Part shown: positions 47,031 to 58,349 of the stretch, one piece after another
Layout of the letters: each line of letters opens with the position of its first letter
Numbering within the stretch: the stretch's first letter is position 1
From: Chlorocebus sabaeus
Lineage: Eukaryota > Chordata > Mammalia > Primates > Cercopithecidae
Reading direction: 5' to 3'
Length of the DNA stretch: 64,000 bases
Assembly: GCF_047675955.1 (NCBI RefSeq)
Contig: NC_132931.1
Coordinates: 372,001 to 436,000, forward strand
Program-made: the position numbers and the translations under genes
Notes under the pieces: generated by a model
Databases searched by the model: none
Told to the model about the DNA's origin: nothing
What the model saw: the letters and a program-made list of their open reading frames with translations, nothing else

Positions 47031-47344
47031 AAATAAACTGAGGTACATCAAAATTTTAATGAGTTTATTCGAGCATTCAGTGATTCATGAATTCAGCAGT
47101 ACCAGACCAAAAGCAGTTCAGTGCATGCAGGCAAGAGAAAACTTTTTCTAACGTGTTTGTGGAAGCAAGACAAAGAAAATATTTGACTAGTTATGGTGGA
47201 AAGTTTTTAGTTAGAGGTTAGTTGGTGGCTTCTGATAGGTTAAGCTTTAGTTTCACTTACTGTTTACATTGAATTGGGTTTGGGTTTCCTTACATAGGAA
47301 CCCAAAGTGACAGAGCTGTCTCAGCCTAATAGCCTCCCGATTAA
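47031..47344. other. Unassigned repeat-like sequence
   Basis: About 310 bp between an Alu and an L1 fragment, starting TGAGGTACATCAAAATTTTA with TTCAGTGATTCATGAATTCA. It reads like a fragment of an interspersed element (LTR or DNA type), but I cannot name the family. Confidence 0.35.
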
Positions 47345-47910
47345 CTATTTTAACACATTCCTAGGTGTCTACCCAAGAGAACTGAAAGCATATGTTTACA
47401 CATAAACTTGCCTGTGAATGTTTATATCTGCATTATTCATAATAGCCTAAAGGTGGAAAGAACCTAGTGTCCATCAACTGATGGCTAAACAAAATGTAGT
47501 ATGTCAATACAATGGCATCTTATTTGTCATAAAAGGGAATGAAGCACTAATACATGCCACAACATGGATGACACTTAAAAGCATTATGCTAAATGAAAGA
47601 AGCCAGGCACAAAAGACCACATATTCTATGATTCCTTTTATAGGAAATGTTCAGAATAGACAAATCTATGAAGATGGAAAGAAGATTAGTGGTTGCCTAG
47701 GACTGGGACGTGGGGTGAGGAGATTGGGGAATGATAGCTGAAGAAGGTATACAAAGTTTCTTTGGGGGATTATAAAAATGTACTAAAATCGATTGTGGTG
47801 ATGGTCACACAATTCTCTAACTATACTAAAAACCATTGAATTGCACACCTAAAATTGATGAATTGTAAAGTGTGTGATATCTCAATAAAACTGTTATCAA
47901 AATTTTAGGT
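47345..47910 (+). mobile_element. Old L1M-type 3' end
   Basis: Contains L1M hallmarks: TTCATAATAGCC...GTGGAAAGAACC, GTCCATCAACTGATGG, AACATGGATGACACTTAAAA and terminal AATTGCACACC...TAAAACTGTTATC. Diverged, no open frame of note. Confidence 0.85.
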
Positions 47911-48004
47911 GCTAATTATTTTGGAAAAGAGTCATTACTTTAAAATAATTCACAACACTATTTCCTTAACTATCAGACTTAAAAATTGCATTTAAAACTA
48001 TGGT

Positions 48005-49990
48005 TCAATTCCAAGGATGTGTAAGATCTCTACAAGGAAAACTAAAAAACACTGCTGAAAGAAATCATAGATGACATAAACAAAGGGAAACACATTCCAT
48101 GCTCATGATGGGAAGAATCAACATTGTGAAAATGACCATACTGCCCAAAGCAATTTACAGATTCAATGCAGTTCCATCAAAATACCATCACCATTGTTTA
48201 CACAACTAGAAAAATCCTAAAATGCATATGGAACCAAAAACAAAGCCCACATAGCCAAAGCAATACTAAGCAGAAAGAATAAATCTGGAGGCATCACACT
48301 ACCCGACTTCAAATTATACTACAAGGCTATAGTTACTAAAACAGCACGGTATTGGTATAAAAATAAGCACATAGACCAATGCAACAGAATAGAGAACCCA
48401 GAAATAAAGCCAAATACTTAACAGCTAACTGATCTCCAACAAGGCACACAAAACAGAAATTGGGGAAAGGACACCCTCTTAAATAAATGGTGCTGAGAAA
48501 ACTGGCTCACTAAGCATGAAACTGGATCCTCGTCTCTCACCTTATACAAAAGTCAACCCAAGATGAATCAAAGACTTAAACCCAAGACCTGAAACCATAA
48601 AAACTCTAGAAGATAACATAGGGAAAGCTCTTCCAGACATTGGTTTAGGCAAAAGATTCATGGCTAAGACCCCAAAAGCGAAAGCAACAAAAATAAATAA
48701 ATGGGACCTAATTAAACTAAAAAGCTTCTGCACAGCAAAAGAAATACTCAGCAGAGTAAACAGACAACCCACAGAGTGGAGAAAATATTTGCCAACTACG
48801 CATCTGACAAAGGACTAGTATCTAGAATCTATAAGGAACTCAAACAAATCAGTAGAAAAAAAACAAATAATCCCATTCAACAGTGGGCAAAGGACATGAA
48901 TAGACAATTCTCAAAAGAAGACATACAAACAGCCAACAAACATATGTAAACATGCTCAACATCACTAATCACCAGGGAAATTCAAATTAAACCCACAATG
49001 TAATACCGCCATACTCCTCCACAGTGTAAAAGTCAAAAAACAGTAGATAATGACATGCTAGTGGTGAAAAGGGAACACTTTGTTTTGTTTTGTTTTGTTT
49101 TGTTTTTTTGAGACAGAGTCTCGCCCTCTCACCCAGGCTGGAGTGCAATGGCAAGATCTCGGTTCACTGCAACCTCTGCCTCCTGGGTTCAAGTGATTCT
49201 CCTGCTTCAGCCTCCTGAGTAGCTGGGATTACAGGTGCACACTACTATGCCTGGCTAATTTTTTATATTTTTAGTAGAGATGGGGTTTCACCATGTTGGC
49301 AAGACTGGTCTCGAACTCCTGACCTCAAGTGATCCTCCCGCCTTGGCCTTCCAAAATGCTGGGATTACAGGCGTGAGCCACCGCACCCGGCTGAAAAGGA
49401 ACACTTTTACACTGCCGGTGGGAATGTAAACTACAACCAGTGTGGAAAACAGTATGGATATTCCTTAAACAACTAAAAGTAGAAATCCATTTGATCCAGC
49501 AATTCCTACTACTGGGTATCAATCCAAAGGAAAATAAGTTATTATATGAAAAAGACACATGCAAATGCCTGTTTCGAGCAACACAATTCACAATTGCAAA
49601 GATATGGAACCAATCTAAGTGCCCATCAACCAATGAGTAGATAAAGAAAAAGTGGAATATATACACCATGGAATAAAACTTGGCCATAAAAAGGAACAAA
49701 ACAATGTCTTTTGCAGCAACTTGGATGGAACTAGAGGCCATTATTCTAAGCGAAGTAACTCAGGAATGGAAAACCAAATGTCGTATGTTTTCACCTATAA
49801 GTAGGAGCTAAGCTATGAGGATGTAAAGGCATAAGAATGATACAGTGAACCTTGAGGACTCTGGGGGAGGGGTGAGAAGAGGGTGAGAGGTAAAAGAGTA
49901 CACTTTGGGTACAGTGTACACTGCTTAGGTGATGGGTGCACTCCATGTATGAAGAGAAAACAAAAAGTATACTCATATATTCTTTCATAA
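48005..49990 (+). mobile_element. L1 ORF2 3' part and 3' UTR, interrupted by Alu
   Basis: ORF2 C-terminal sequence from about 48005 (GGAAGAATCAACATTGTGAA...ACTGCCCAAAGCAATTTACA) to a 3' UTR ending near 49990 (GGATGTAAAGGCATAAGAAT..GGTGATGGGTGCACTCC). An Alu at about 49080-49392 splits it. Many stops; 5'-truncated. Older primate L1 (L1PB/L1MA-like by its 3' end, subfamily uncertain). Confidence 0.9.
49080..49392 (-). mobile_element. Alu inserted in L1, TSD present
   Basis: TTTTGTTTTGTTTTG head then a complete reverse Alu. GAAAAGGGAACACTTT before and GAAAAGGAACACTTTT after form the target duplication. Confidence 0.96.
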
Positions 49991-50251
49991 ATGCCATCTT
50001 CTAAGAAGAATGCCATACCCTCTAGGAAAAGAAAGTCAGGTATATGTGTGTAAAGAACATATTTTAGCAATTGTTTCAATCAGCTCCTCAGGCTAGATCT
50101 ATACTCTTGGCAGTCTTCCTCCCTGTCAAGCCTTGAGCAGGACACAGGGGCCTGGCTGAGCTTGGGGTCACTGAGAGTGGGCTGAGACCTCAGTCCTGGT
50201 GACAAGTAAAATCAGACAGAGCCTGGCTTGAGGGTTTCCTGAAAACTCATT

Positions 50252-50545
50252 CCAGCTGGGCATGGTGGCTCTTGCCTGTAATCCTACCACTTTGGGAGGC
50301 CAAGGTGGGTGGATCACTTGAGGTCAGGAGTTCAAGACCAACCTGGCCAATATGGTGAAACCCCATCTCTACTAAAAATACAAAAATTAGCTGGGCATGG
50401 TGGCACGCTCCTGTAATCCCAGCTACTTGGGAGGCTGAGGCAGGAGAATCACTTGAACCTAGGAGGCGGAGGTTGCTTTAGCCTGGGCAACAGAGCAAGA
50501 CTCTGTCTCAAAAAACAAAAACAAAACAAAACAAAACAAAAAACT
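50252..50545 (+). mobile_element. Alu, right arm shortened
   Basis: Plus Alu; after GCGGAGGTTGC it skips to TTTAGCCTGGGCAACAGAGC, a deletion of about 35 bp. Tail (AAAAC)n. AACTCATTCCA flanks both ends. Confidence 0.95.
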
Positions 50546-51454
50546 CATTCCACTTCTGGTCTGCTGTATGCTTCTCCTGGGACATTGACAGGAAGTTGCC
50601 AAGTCTAAACAATGAACCAAACATATTCATACAGAAATGTAGAGAAGAGGTGAACCAGAGGGCTGGGCCTGCCTTGGGAGTCCAACGCAATGAATTCATG
50701 GCTCATGAGTGTTTTGTAAGAAAGCAATAGATCAGCCACGGTCCAGAACTGCAGCGTGGGAAGACAAGCCATTCAGACTTATGAATAATCACTGCTCACT
50801 GGCTTATCATCACATCCATTCTAGAACACAGGACTCCTCAAGGATGTAGTTTAAGTTCCCTATAATTGGGGTCAAAGGTCACACCTTTACAATGAGGAGA
50901 CTTCTATTCCCCATTCATCAAACCTGAGTGGGTTTTACTTGTTTGTGTTTTTAGAAAAAGAAGCAAAACTGTATATTCCTCCTTAAATTTAATCTTAAAT
51001 TTCTTTATGCCCAGCTTGTTGGCAGATGCTTTTTCATGAGACTGTTCTAGATATTCACATATATCACACACATATATACACATAACTGACGTTCCATTCA
51101 TAGTGTGACGTTTTCCATCAGTGCCTTTCCTGGGCACTGATAAATTCGGAATTGCACTTAAGAGAGTAGATGAAATTCTGAATCCTGGATTGGCCTGAAT
51201 TCACATTAAGGCAGCCATGATAAGCCTGTGAGCATAATGAATGTCTTCTACATCTTCGAATTCCAGAGACCTGGATTCTTATAATAGACTCCATCCCCCA
51301 CTACCATTTTCCAGCAACCAGACTCAGAGTCCTCAGCTAGAAAGAGGGCTGATCATACCTGCACAGCCATCCTCACAGATCTGGGGAGGTCATGAATATG
51401 AAAGTGCATTGTGAGATGCACAGACAGACCTGGGTTTGAAGTTTGTTTCCACTT
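50546..51454. other. Unique sequence, no gene recognised
   Basis: Mixed-composition DNA between two Alus. No exon homology, no named element. Confidence 0.5.
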
Positions 51455-51753
51455 TTTTTTCTTTTCTTTTGAGGCAGAGTTTTGCTCTTGTCACCCAGGC
51501 TGGAATGCAATGGCTCTGTCTTGGCTCACTGCAACCTCCACCTCCTGGTTTCAAGCAATTCTCCTGCCTCAGCCTCCCGAGTAGCTGGGATTACAAGCGC
51601 TTGCCCTGAGGCCTGGCTAATTTCTGTATTTTTAGCAGAGACGGGGTTTTGCCATGTTGGCCAGGCTGGTCTCAAACTCCTGACCTCAGGTGATCCACCT
51701 GCTTTGGCATCCTTAAGTGCTGGGATTACAGGCATGAGCCACTGCGCCTGGCT
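51455..51753 (-). mobile_element. Alu
   Basis: Reverse Alu with TTTTTTTTCTTTTC head, ending CACTGCGCCTGGC. Confidence 0.95.
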
Positions 51754-51764
51754 ATTTCCACCAT

Positions 51765-51945
51765 TTATTGATGGGGGGACCTTGGAAAATTTACTTCACC
51801 TCTTTTATCCTTAGATTTTTTATCTGTAAAGATGGACGCTAGTATCTGCCCACAGACGAGCTATACAGATTAAATGGGATAAATGTATTTAAACAGGATG
51901 AGGTAAGTGCTCAATAAATGGTAGCTATTGTTATTGCTATTATGC
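51765..51945. mobile_element. MIR SINE
   Basis: GACCTTGGAAAATTTACTTC, TTTTTTATCTGTAAAGATGG, GTAAGTGCTCAATAAATGGT AGC: a well-preserved MIR. Confidence 0.8.
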
Positions 51946-53240
51946 TGATATTTATAGCAGTTCCATCAATACGCTCACGAGTTTTGTCAGCCTCACCCAT
52001 ATGCTTGGAATAACAAAAAAGATATTTTTGGAGTAGAGGATGGGAAAGTTTGGAAAATGTGGAGAAGGATGTATCATGGGTACAGGGAAAGTTAGGAGGA
52101 AATGGCCTTTCTGAAGTGAAGGGCTTTGGACAGTAGAAAACTGGGGCCAAGAAGTCAAGAGGTGCCAGACAGTGAATGCCTCTGAAAGCTGGATAAAGAC
52201 CTTTGATCTTAGTCCTGAAAGTGTCAGCCTCTGTGACTGTTTTTAGTGCTGGCCAGAATGACTGTAGGTTTCTCTGGTTACGCAGACCCTGGTGCCAGGT
52301 CCTCACAGCAGCAGAGCTTCTGAGCAAATAGGGCAGTGGGTGGGGCCCACAGTAGGGAGGGGTCCCAATTGGGTCTCCTCACTTCGCCAAGAGCTCTCAT
52401 GGTCAGCCCTAGGGGTCACTGGCTCCCTGTGGCCATAGCACTAGCTGGACTCACTTGGGCATCAGGCCCTCAGGCATGGCCTAATACCCTATGTTTTTAT
52501 TTTTAAATCTTTTTTTAAAAATGTAATTAATGATTATTAGTGTAGAAAATCTGGAAAATTCTTCAAATGGCAAAGAAGAAAATAAAAACAGTAATTTCAT
52601 GTTTTAGTTCTAACTACTACCTTTTGGATCTACACAGTTTTAAAAAGTAGTTTTGTAATCCACTTTTTTCATTACGATAGAGCATAAACATTTCCTCAAA
52701 CCATAAATATTCCTATACAATCACGCTATAATCGATCACATAGGTTAAATGAGTTAATACATGTATAGCTCTTAAATCAATGAGTGGCACATGGTAAGCA
52801 CTCAGCATATCTTAGCAATTATTATATTAGGGATATGTATTTAAACCACATGTATAATTAAATCAGCCCTTTATCATTGGACTTGAGGATGATTTTCACT
52901 TTCTCATTTATATAGTCATGCTCCAGTGTGCATCTTTGTGAACAAATGTGTACTCACATTTCTGATGACTTCCTCAGGATGTATTCCTAGTAGAATGACT
53001 GGATCACAGAATATGCAATTTTTTTTTTTTTTACTATCAATACGGGTTCCTAAGTACCTTTACCATTTATATGTGCTCTCAGATATTAAAAAAATTTTTT
53101 TTCTCTCCTGATGAGTCTGGGTTTGGCATTGGTTTCCCTTCTGAGAGACAGGAATTCTGCAGCTGGGAAAAAAAAAAAAAAATACAACTGCTCCGTTTCA
53201 TGACAGCAGCTGTAAGGTATGACCACAGAGGCTTAAAGAA
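51946..53240. other. Unassigned, possibly L2/HAL1-like pieces
   Basis: Unique DNA with features reminiscent of old LINEs at 52490-53100 (TGAATCAATGAGTGGCACAT-like tail near 52780, GACTGGATCACAGAATATGC near 53000). No gene recognised. Confidence 0.4.
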
Positions 53241-53254
53241 AACTCAGAACAGCT

Positions 53255-53400
53255 CTGCCATGTAACCAGTTATGAGGTTTTGGGTAAGGTAACTGACTTT
53301 TCTGTGTCTCTATTTCTTGATCTGTAGAATGGTTTTAACAACATCTGCATCCCTTAAAGTTGATGGGAGGATTAAATGAGAATTCTAAATCTCCTCCGAC
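53255..53400. mobile_element. MIR SINE
   Basis: CTGCCATGTAACCAGTTATG, GGGTAAGGTAACTGACTTTT, ATCTGTAGAATGGTTTTAAC, GGAGGATTAAATGAG. Confidence 0.75.
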
Positions 53401-53780
53401 AGTGTTCAACACATAGTAAGGGTTCCTACTTGACAGTACCCATTAGTAGACATGGAAGCTGTACAATCACAGTATGGTAGCACAGCAGCAATAGCCATAC
53501 CAGCCAGAACTGAAAAGCCCAGCCACAGCCCTTACCACTGCCTCCTCTAACAGCTTTAGCCAAATGGAGACAATATCGGGGTGGGCAGTGGGCTGGGCCT
53601 TCCCCCCTACCCCAGCAATCTGGACAAGAATATGAGTCTTTGTCTTTCCCCCACCTCTTCTTCTGGCCACAGTGGGAGACATCCAAAACCTCAGAAGTTT
53701 ACCCCTCCCCAGTAGCCATGGAAGTGACAGAGCCAAGCCTGGATGGCCTGAGGCCTATCTCACACTTGGGAAGCCGAGAA

Positions 53781-53986
53781 GAGGTCCTGATCTGCCAGAC
53801 TTGGGCCTGATATGCCAAAAGTGAGCCTAATCCATCAGAAGCCAGCACTATACTGTATTCCGAAAATGAGGAGACTCTCCAGAAAGAGGCCTGACCTACC
53901 AGAAGTGGGCCTAATCCACGGGAAGTAAGCTTGATCCTGTCGGAAGCTGACTTGGCCAGCCAGAAGTGAGGATGAGGCTTAATTGG
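53781..53986. repeat. Degenerate 20-bp minisatellite
   Basis: Repeats of a TGGGCCTAATCCACCAGAAG-like unit: 53802, 53822, 53887, 53906, 53926, 53947 and 53967 start successive copies of 19-21 bp. An interruption at 53842-53886 splits the array. Confidence 0.85.
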
Positions 53987-54059
53987 CAAGGTTGGGATGG
54001 AGGGCCTAATCCTTCTCAGGGGCCTCCTGCTTTCTGCCAGATGCAGTGCAGTTTCTTAC

Positions 54060-54376
54060 CTTTTTTTTTTTGAAAATAGTTTTTTTTTTTTTTCCTGAGA
54101 TGGAGTCTCACTCTGTTACCCAGGCTGTAGTGCAGTGGCACAATCATGACTCACTGCAACCTCTGCCTTCCAGGTTCAAGCAATTCTCCTGCCTCAGCCT
54201 GCTGAGTAGCTGGGATTACAGGCATGTACCACCAGGCCCGGCTAATTTTTGTATTTTTAGTAGAGACGGGGTTTCACCATGTTGGTCAGGCTGGTCTAAC
54301 ACTCCTGACCTCGCGATCTGTCTGCCTCAGACTTCCAAAGTGCTGAGATTACAGGTGTGAGCCTCCACGTCCGGCA
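54060..54376 (-). mobile_element. Alu with double T-run
   Basis: Two T-runs separated by GAAAATAG, then a complete reverse Alu ending CACGTCCGGC. Confidence 0.94.
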
Positions 54377-54591
54377 GGGCTAGGCGTTTCTTCAGGTAAG
54401 TCCTCTCCCAGGTTCCTATTACCCTAGTTCCAGGCCAGGATGGCTACTAGTGACCAGGGAAGCAATGGGCCGTTAGCTGGTGGCCCTGTGGGCAGTACCC
54501 TGCCCTGCCCTGGGTCCTGAAGTTGGATGTTGGGGGAGTCCCCGCCAAAGCACCATTTCTGTTCCATCTCCATTGTCTCTTTAGACTTCCT

Positions 54592-54613
54592 CTTTTTTTT
54601 TTTTCTTTTCTTT

Positions 54614-54654
<41 letters not shown>

Positions 54655-54934
54655 AGGTAGTCTTGCTCTGTCCCCCAGGCTGGAGTACAGTGGGGCCATC
54701 TCAGTTCACTGCAACCTCCACCTCCCAGGTTGAAGCGATTCTCCTGCCTCAGCCACCTGAGTAGCTGGGACTACAGGCATGTGCCACCACACCCATCTAT
54801 TTTTTGTATTTTTAGTAGGTAAGGGGTTTCACCTTGTTGGACAGGCTGGTCTCCAGCTACTGGCCTCAGGTGAACTGCCTGCCTCGGCCTCCCAAAATGC
54901 TGAGATTATAGACATGAGCCACTGTGCCTGGCCT
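54592..54934 (-). mobile_element. Alu with very long T-run
   Basis: About 60 bp of T-rich head, then a reverse Alu. GACTTCCTCTT occurs on both sides, the target duplication. Ends about 55 bp before the first PHKG1-like exon. Confidence 0.95.
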
Positions 54935-54990
54935 GGACTTCCTCTTCTGAGCGCCCTGCTGACCTGTCCTGGTGATGACTGTTCCTGCAG

Positions 54991-55081
54991 AGGTCTGCGG
55001 GACCCCCAGTCACCTAGCCCTGAGATCGTACAGTGCTCCATGAATGGAGACCATCCAGGCTATGGGAAGGCGGTGGATATG
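54991..55081 (+). pseudogene. PHKG1-like: PHKG1 pseudogene exon (activation segment/APE)
   Basis: After TTCCTGCAG it reads VCGTPSHLA, then with one C missing near 55020 the frame shifts and continues EIVQCSMNGDHPGYGKAVDM. The kinase APE motif is split by this deletion. The following bases are CGAGTG, so no normal GT donor remains. Confidence 0.93.
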
Positions 55082-55197
55082 CGAGTGCGCTGGGGGAGGA
55101 GGATCACCCGCCTGGGCTGGGTGAGGGAGGAATAGGCAGGGCTGAGTCGGTGCCCCTGGTGCTGGGGTAAGTGGCCCTGGGCCCTCCAACGTCCAAG

Positions 55198-55350
55198 TGG
55201 AGCACTGGTGTCATCATGTACACGCTGCTGGCCAGCTCCCCACCCTTCTGGCACTGGAAGCAGTTGCTGATGCTGAGGATGATCATCAGCAGCAACTACC
55301 AGTTTGACGCGTCCGTGTGGAATGATTACTCGGACACGGTGAACGACCTG
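55198..55350 (+). pseudogene. PHKG1-like: PHKG1 pseudogene exon (C-lobe)
   Basis: A 153-nt open exon (51 codons) after CCAAG and before GTGAGA: WSTGVIMYTLLASSPPFWH then RMIISSNYQF and DYSDTVNDL. It carries the kinase subdomain IX tryptophan-serine-x-GV motif. Replacements such as Gly to Ser (LLAG to LLAS) suggest drift. Confidence 0.95.
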
Positions 55351-55487
55351 GTGAGAGGCCAGGCCGCCTGGCTCCTGGACTCAGGGCCACAATGTCAGGC
55401 TCCCCTGCCCGGGGAGGCTCCACCTCTCCTGACATGCTGGAGGGGACCTGCCTTGACGTTCTTGATTCCCCTCTCCTTCCCTCCCAG

Positions 55488-55613
55488 GTCTCCCGATTCC
55501 TGGTGGTGCAACCCCAGAGCTGCTGCACAGCGGAAGAGGCCTTGGCACACCCCTTCTTCCAGCAGTACGTGGTGGAGGAAGTGCGGCACTTCAGCCCCCG
55601 GGGGAGGTTGAAG
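55488..55613 (+). pseudogene. PHKG1-like: PHKG1 pseudogene exon (end of kinase domain)
   Basis: A 126-nt open exon (42 codons) after CTCCCAG and before GTACGA: VSRFLVVQPQSCCTAEEALA then HPFFQQY and VRHFSPRG. NRY of the parent is SCC here. Splice sites are canonical. Confidence 0.95.
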
Positions 55614-55935
55614 GTACGAAGCGTCCCAACCCAGGCCCTGTGGCAGTTGCCGCCAGCTCCCCAAGCGCAAACCTCTAAGTCCTCTCCTCTCCCAGGGATC
55701 CTTACACCCAGCGGGGTTCCAGAGTACCCACCCCTCCCCTCCCAGCCGCCCTGTGATGGCTTCAGAGGTGGCAGGTGGCAGCCCACTGGCTCCGTCCCTG
55801 CGGATGCTGGCCAAGAGGGAAGTGGGGGACACTAGGAGGGCCCCGCAGAAGCCACCAAAGGCTTCGTGACAAACGAGTCCAGAGCGTCCCTGTGCTGGAG
55901 GTGCTGCAGCCCAGCTTCTCTGCCTGGCCCTGCAG

Positions 55936-56185
55936 GTGATCGCTCTGACCTTGCTGGCTTCAGTTCGGATCTACTACCAATACTGCCGGGTGAAGCTGGT
56001 GACGTGGAACATCGTCACCCGAGACTCACCCCTACACCCTCCAGCTTCTGTGCCGGCTCATCAATGCCTACGGTTTCGAAATCTATGGCCACTGGGTGAA
56101 GAAGGGGCAGCAGCAGAACCAGGCAGCTCTTTTCAAGAACACACCCAAGGCCGTGCTCCTCTCCCTAGCTGAGGAGGACTACTGA
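55936..56185 (+). pseudogene. PHKG1-like: PHKG1 pseudogene terminal exon, 4-base insertion
   Basis: After CCTGCAG it reads VIALTLLASVRIYYQYCRVK and VTWNIVTRD, the start of the calmodulin-binding region. It then shifts frame at about 56025-56030 (four extra bases) and resumes as RLINAYGFEIYGHWVKKGQQ and ending LLSLAEEDY, TGA. The exon is 250 nt where the protein requires 246, consistent with a 4-base insertion. Confidence 0.94.
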
Positions 56186-56650
56186 GGGGCTGGCCAGTCA
56201 GGGAGGGCTGGGGGGCAGGTAGGGAGGGGAAGCCACGGAAATACAAGTCAAAGGGGTAAGATGTGTGCAGGCCTCTGCGGAAGGAGCACTTAGCCCTGGC
56301 CAGGAACCCCTGGAGCTAAGTCCACGACCCCCTCTCAAAGGCTGTTCACAAGGGAAGCGGGTGTTCCCACCACACAGCAATACTTGCAGGCTGGGGCAGG
56401 CCCTGGGTGGGCAGAGATCACTTGTGGCCTGAGAACCAGGAACCCCCTGCTCCTCCACTTCCTAGATGAGCCACCATCTCCGTTTCTCTTTAGGGGAGGC
56501 CCAGAGTTACTGACACTCAGGCCCTTTTCCCTTAGGGTCCCAGGGTGAGGATCAAAGACACGGAAATGTCTGAGATACACAATCGCAGGAGATTTTATTG
56601 ACCCCATGACATCTAGTGACAGTGTGGGAGCAGACTACTCTCTAGGGACA
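56186..56650 (+). pseudogene. PHKG1-like: Probable PHKG1 pseudogene 3' UTR
   Basis: GC-rich unique sequence directly after the PHKG1-type stop and before an Alu at 56677. No coding homology is seen. It probably continues the duplicated PHKG1 3' UTR and flank; the end is not determinable. Confidence 0.5.
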
Positions 56651-56676
56651 TGTTTTTGAAGTCATATGGAGAAGGG

Positions 56677-56993
56677 GGCCCAGGCAAGGTGGCTCACACC
56701 TGTAATTCCAGCACTTTGGGAGGTTGAGGTGGGAGGATCGCTTAAGGCCAGGAGTTCGAGACCAGCCCGGGCAACATAGTAAGATCCCATCACTACAAAA
56801 ATTCAAAAAATTAGCCAGGCATGGTGGTGCACACTTACAGTCCCAGCTGCTCAGGAGACTGAGGTAGGAGAATTGCTTGAGTCCAGGAGCTCAAGGCTGC
56901 AGTGAGCCGTGATCTCCACTGCCCTCTAGCCTGGGCAACAGGGCAAGACCCTGTCTTGAAAAAAAAAAAAAAAGAAAGAAAGAAAGAAAGAAA
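56677..56993 (+). mobile_element. Alu (J-like)
   Basis: Plus Alu behind the PHKG1-like 3' end, with (GAAA)n tail at 56974-56993. Confidence 0.94.
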
Positions 56994-57249
56994 AATGAAA
57001 GGGGAAGCTTCTGATATTTGTCTTTCTGGAGCACTGTTTGCTTTGTGATTCCCACAATGCACCACTTCACCTAGTACATCATTTGGTTTTCCCAGACCCT
57101 TTCAGGACTGAACTGTGCTTTAAATAGTTACATGCCTGTCTGTTACACAAGTGGAAACTAGTTTTCTTCAGAGGCACACGAAACAACAGATGAGGCCATG
57201 AAGAAAGCATTCTCCTGCCACAGCAACTGGCTGGAAAAGCAAACACACA

Positions 57250-57450
57250 AGTGATCCTCCTGCCTCAACCTCCCTACTAGCTGGGACTACAAGCATTTGC
57301 TACCATGAAGGGCTAATTTTTTTTTTTTAATTTTTAGTAGAGATGTGGTCTATGTTGCCCAGGCTGGTCTTACTCCTGGGCTCAAGCGATCCTCCCACCT
57401 CAGCCTCCCAAATTGTTGGAATTACAGGCATGAGCCATTGTGTCCAGCCC
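57250..57450 (-). mobile_element. Partial Alu
   Basis: Starts in the middle (CAAGTGATCCTCCTGCCTCA) and ends TGTGTCCAGCCC. Confidence 0.92.
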
Positions 57451-57581
57451 TACATCACATATCTAAAAACAATCATCAGAGGTAGATGTAACAGGTGTTA
57501 TTGTTATTAACTTCATTTAACAGATGAAACACACTGAAGCAAATAGAAATTAAAAATTGGGCTTTTAAAGTGGATTTTTTG

Positions 57582-57605
57582 GCCGGGCATGGTGGCTGAC
57601 ACCCA
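57582..57605 (+). mobile_element. 24-bp Alu 5' stub
   Basis: GGCCGGGCATGGTGGCTGAC then non-Alu sequence; only the Alu start remains. Confidence 0.8.
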
Positions 57606-57707
57606 GAAGTGGTAAAGACTGAAAAATAATTAGCATTTTAACTCATCAACAAAATAGTAACTATTTTGATTGTTAATACTTTCAGCTTGATCCCAGTGCA
57701 AGAAAAC

Positions 57708-57762
57708 AATGTGAAATGGGAACAAAGATTTATTTTTTTTTTTTTAAAGTTCACTACTATAT

Positions 57763-57765
<3 letters not shown>
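57708..57765 (+). repeat. Local duplication, copy 1
   Basis: GAAATGGGAACAAAGATTT, T/A run, AAAGTTCACTACTATATGGA. The same text recurs at 58576-58628. Confidence 0.88.
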
Positions 57766-57814
<49 letters not shown>

Positions 57815-58099
57815 AAAGTCTCACTCTGTCGCCCAGGCTGGAGTGCAGTGGCGCGATCTCAGCTCACTGCAAGCTCCGCCTCCCGGGTTCATGGCATTCT
57901 CCTGCCTCAGCCTCCTGAGTATCTGGGACTGCGGGGGCCCACCACCACACCCAGCTAATATTTTGTATTTTTAGTAAAGATGAGGTTTCACCGTGTTAGC
58001 CAGGATGGTCTCAATCTCCTGACCTCGTGATCCATCTGCCTCAGCCTCCCAAAGTGCTGGGATTACAGCACCCCAGGCGTGAGCCACCACTCCTGGCCC
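57766..58099 (-). mobile_element. AluY-like with about 48-T head
   Basis: Long uninterrupted T-run then a reverse young Alu. ACTATATGGA before (about 57756) and after (about 58100) is the target duplication. Confidence 0.96.
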
Positions 58100-58299
58100 A
58101 CTATATGGAAAATTTTTAAGAAACTGAAACATTCAGCAATAAAAAATTAATTGGTAAGTTACGTCGATTTACCTAAAAGAATATTGTGTAGGCATTTTTA
58201 AAACCTTTATAAATTTCTAATTGTAAGAGAAGATAGTAATGATATACTAAGTGAAAAAAAATAAAAAATTTACTTCATTTAACCTCAACTTTCCTTCCT

Positions 58300-58307
58300 T
58301 CTTTCTT

Positions 58308-58349
<42 letters not shown>

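Larger units (their letters stand above)
54991..56185 (+). pseudogene. PHKG1-like: PHKG1 duplicated pseudogene, 3' four coding exons
   Basis: Four exons (54991, 55198, 55488, 55936) with short introns match the C-terminal half of phosphorylase kinase gamma catalytic subunit 1, the muscle kinase that activates glycogen phosphorylase. Covered are the activation-segment end (VCGTPS), the C-lobe and the calmodulin-binding tail, ending in SLAEEDY-stop at 56183-56185. Missing are the glycine loop, VAIK-type lysine, HRD and DFG exons. Lesions are a one-base deletion in the first exon (after the Ala of the APE motif), a non-GT donor after it, and a four-base insertion in the last exon. About 200 of roughly 387 residues are represented. 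It cannot encode a kinase. Confidence 0.95.

Noticed and set aside
55286..55832. 145-166 codon frames in several registers across the PHKG1-like exons
   Set aside because: Only the register reading VSRFLVV..HPFFQQY matches PHKG1; the rest are shadows in GC-rich exon and intron sequence.
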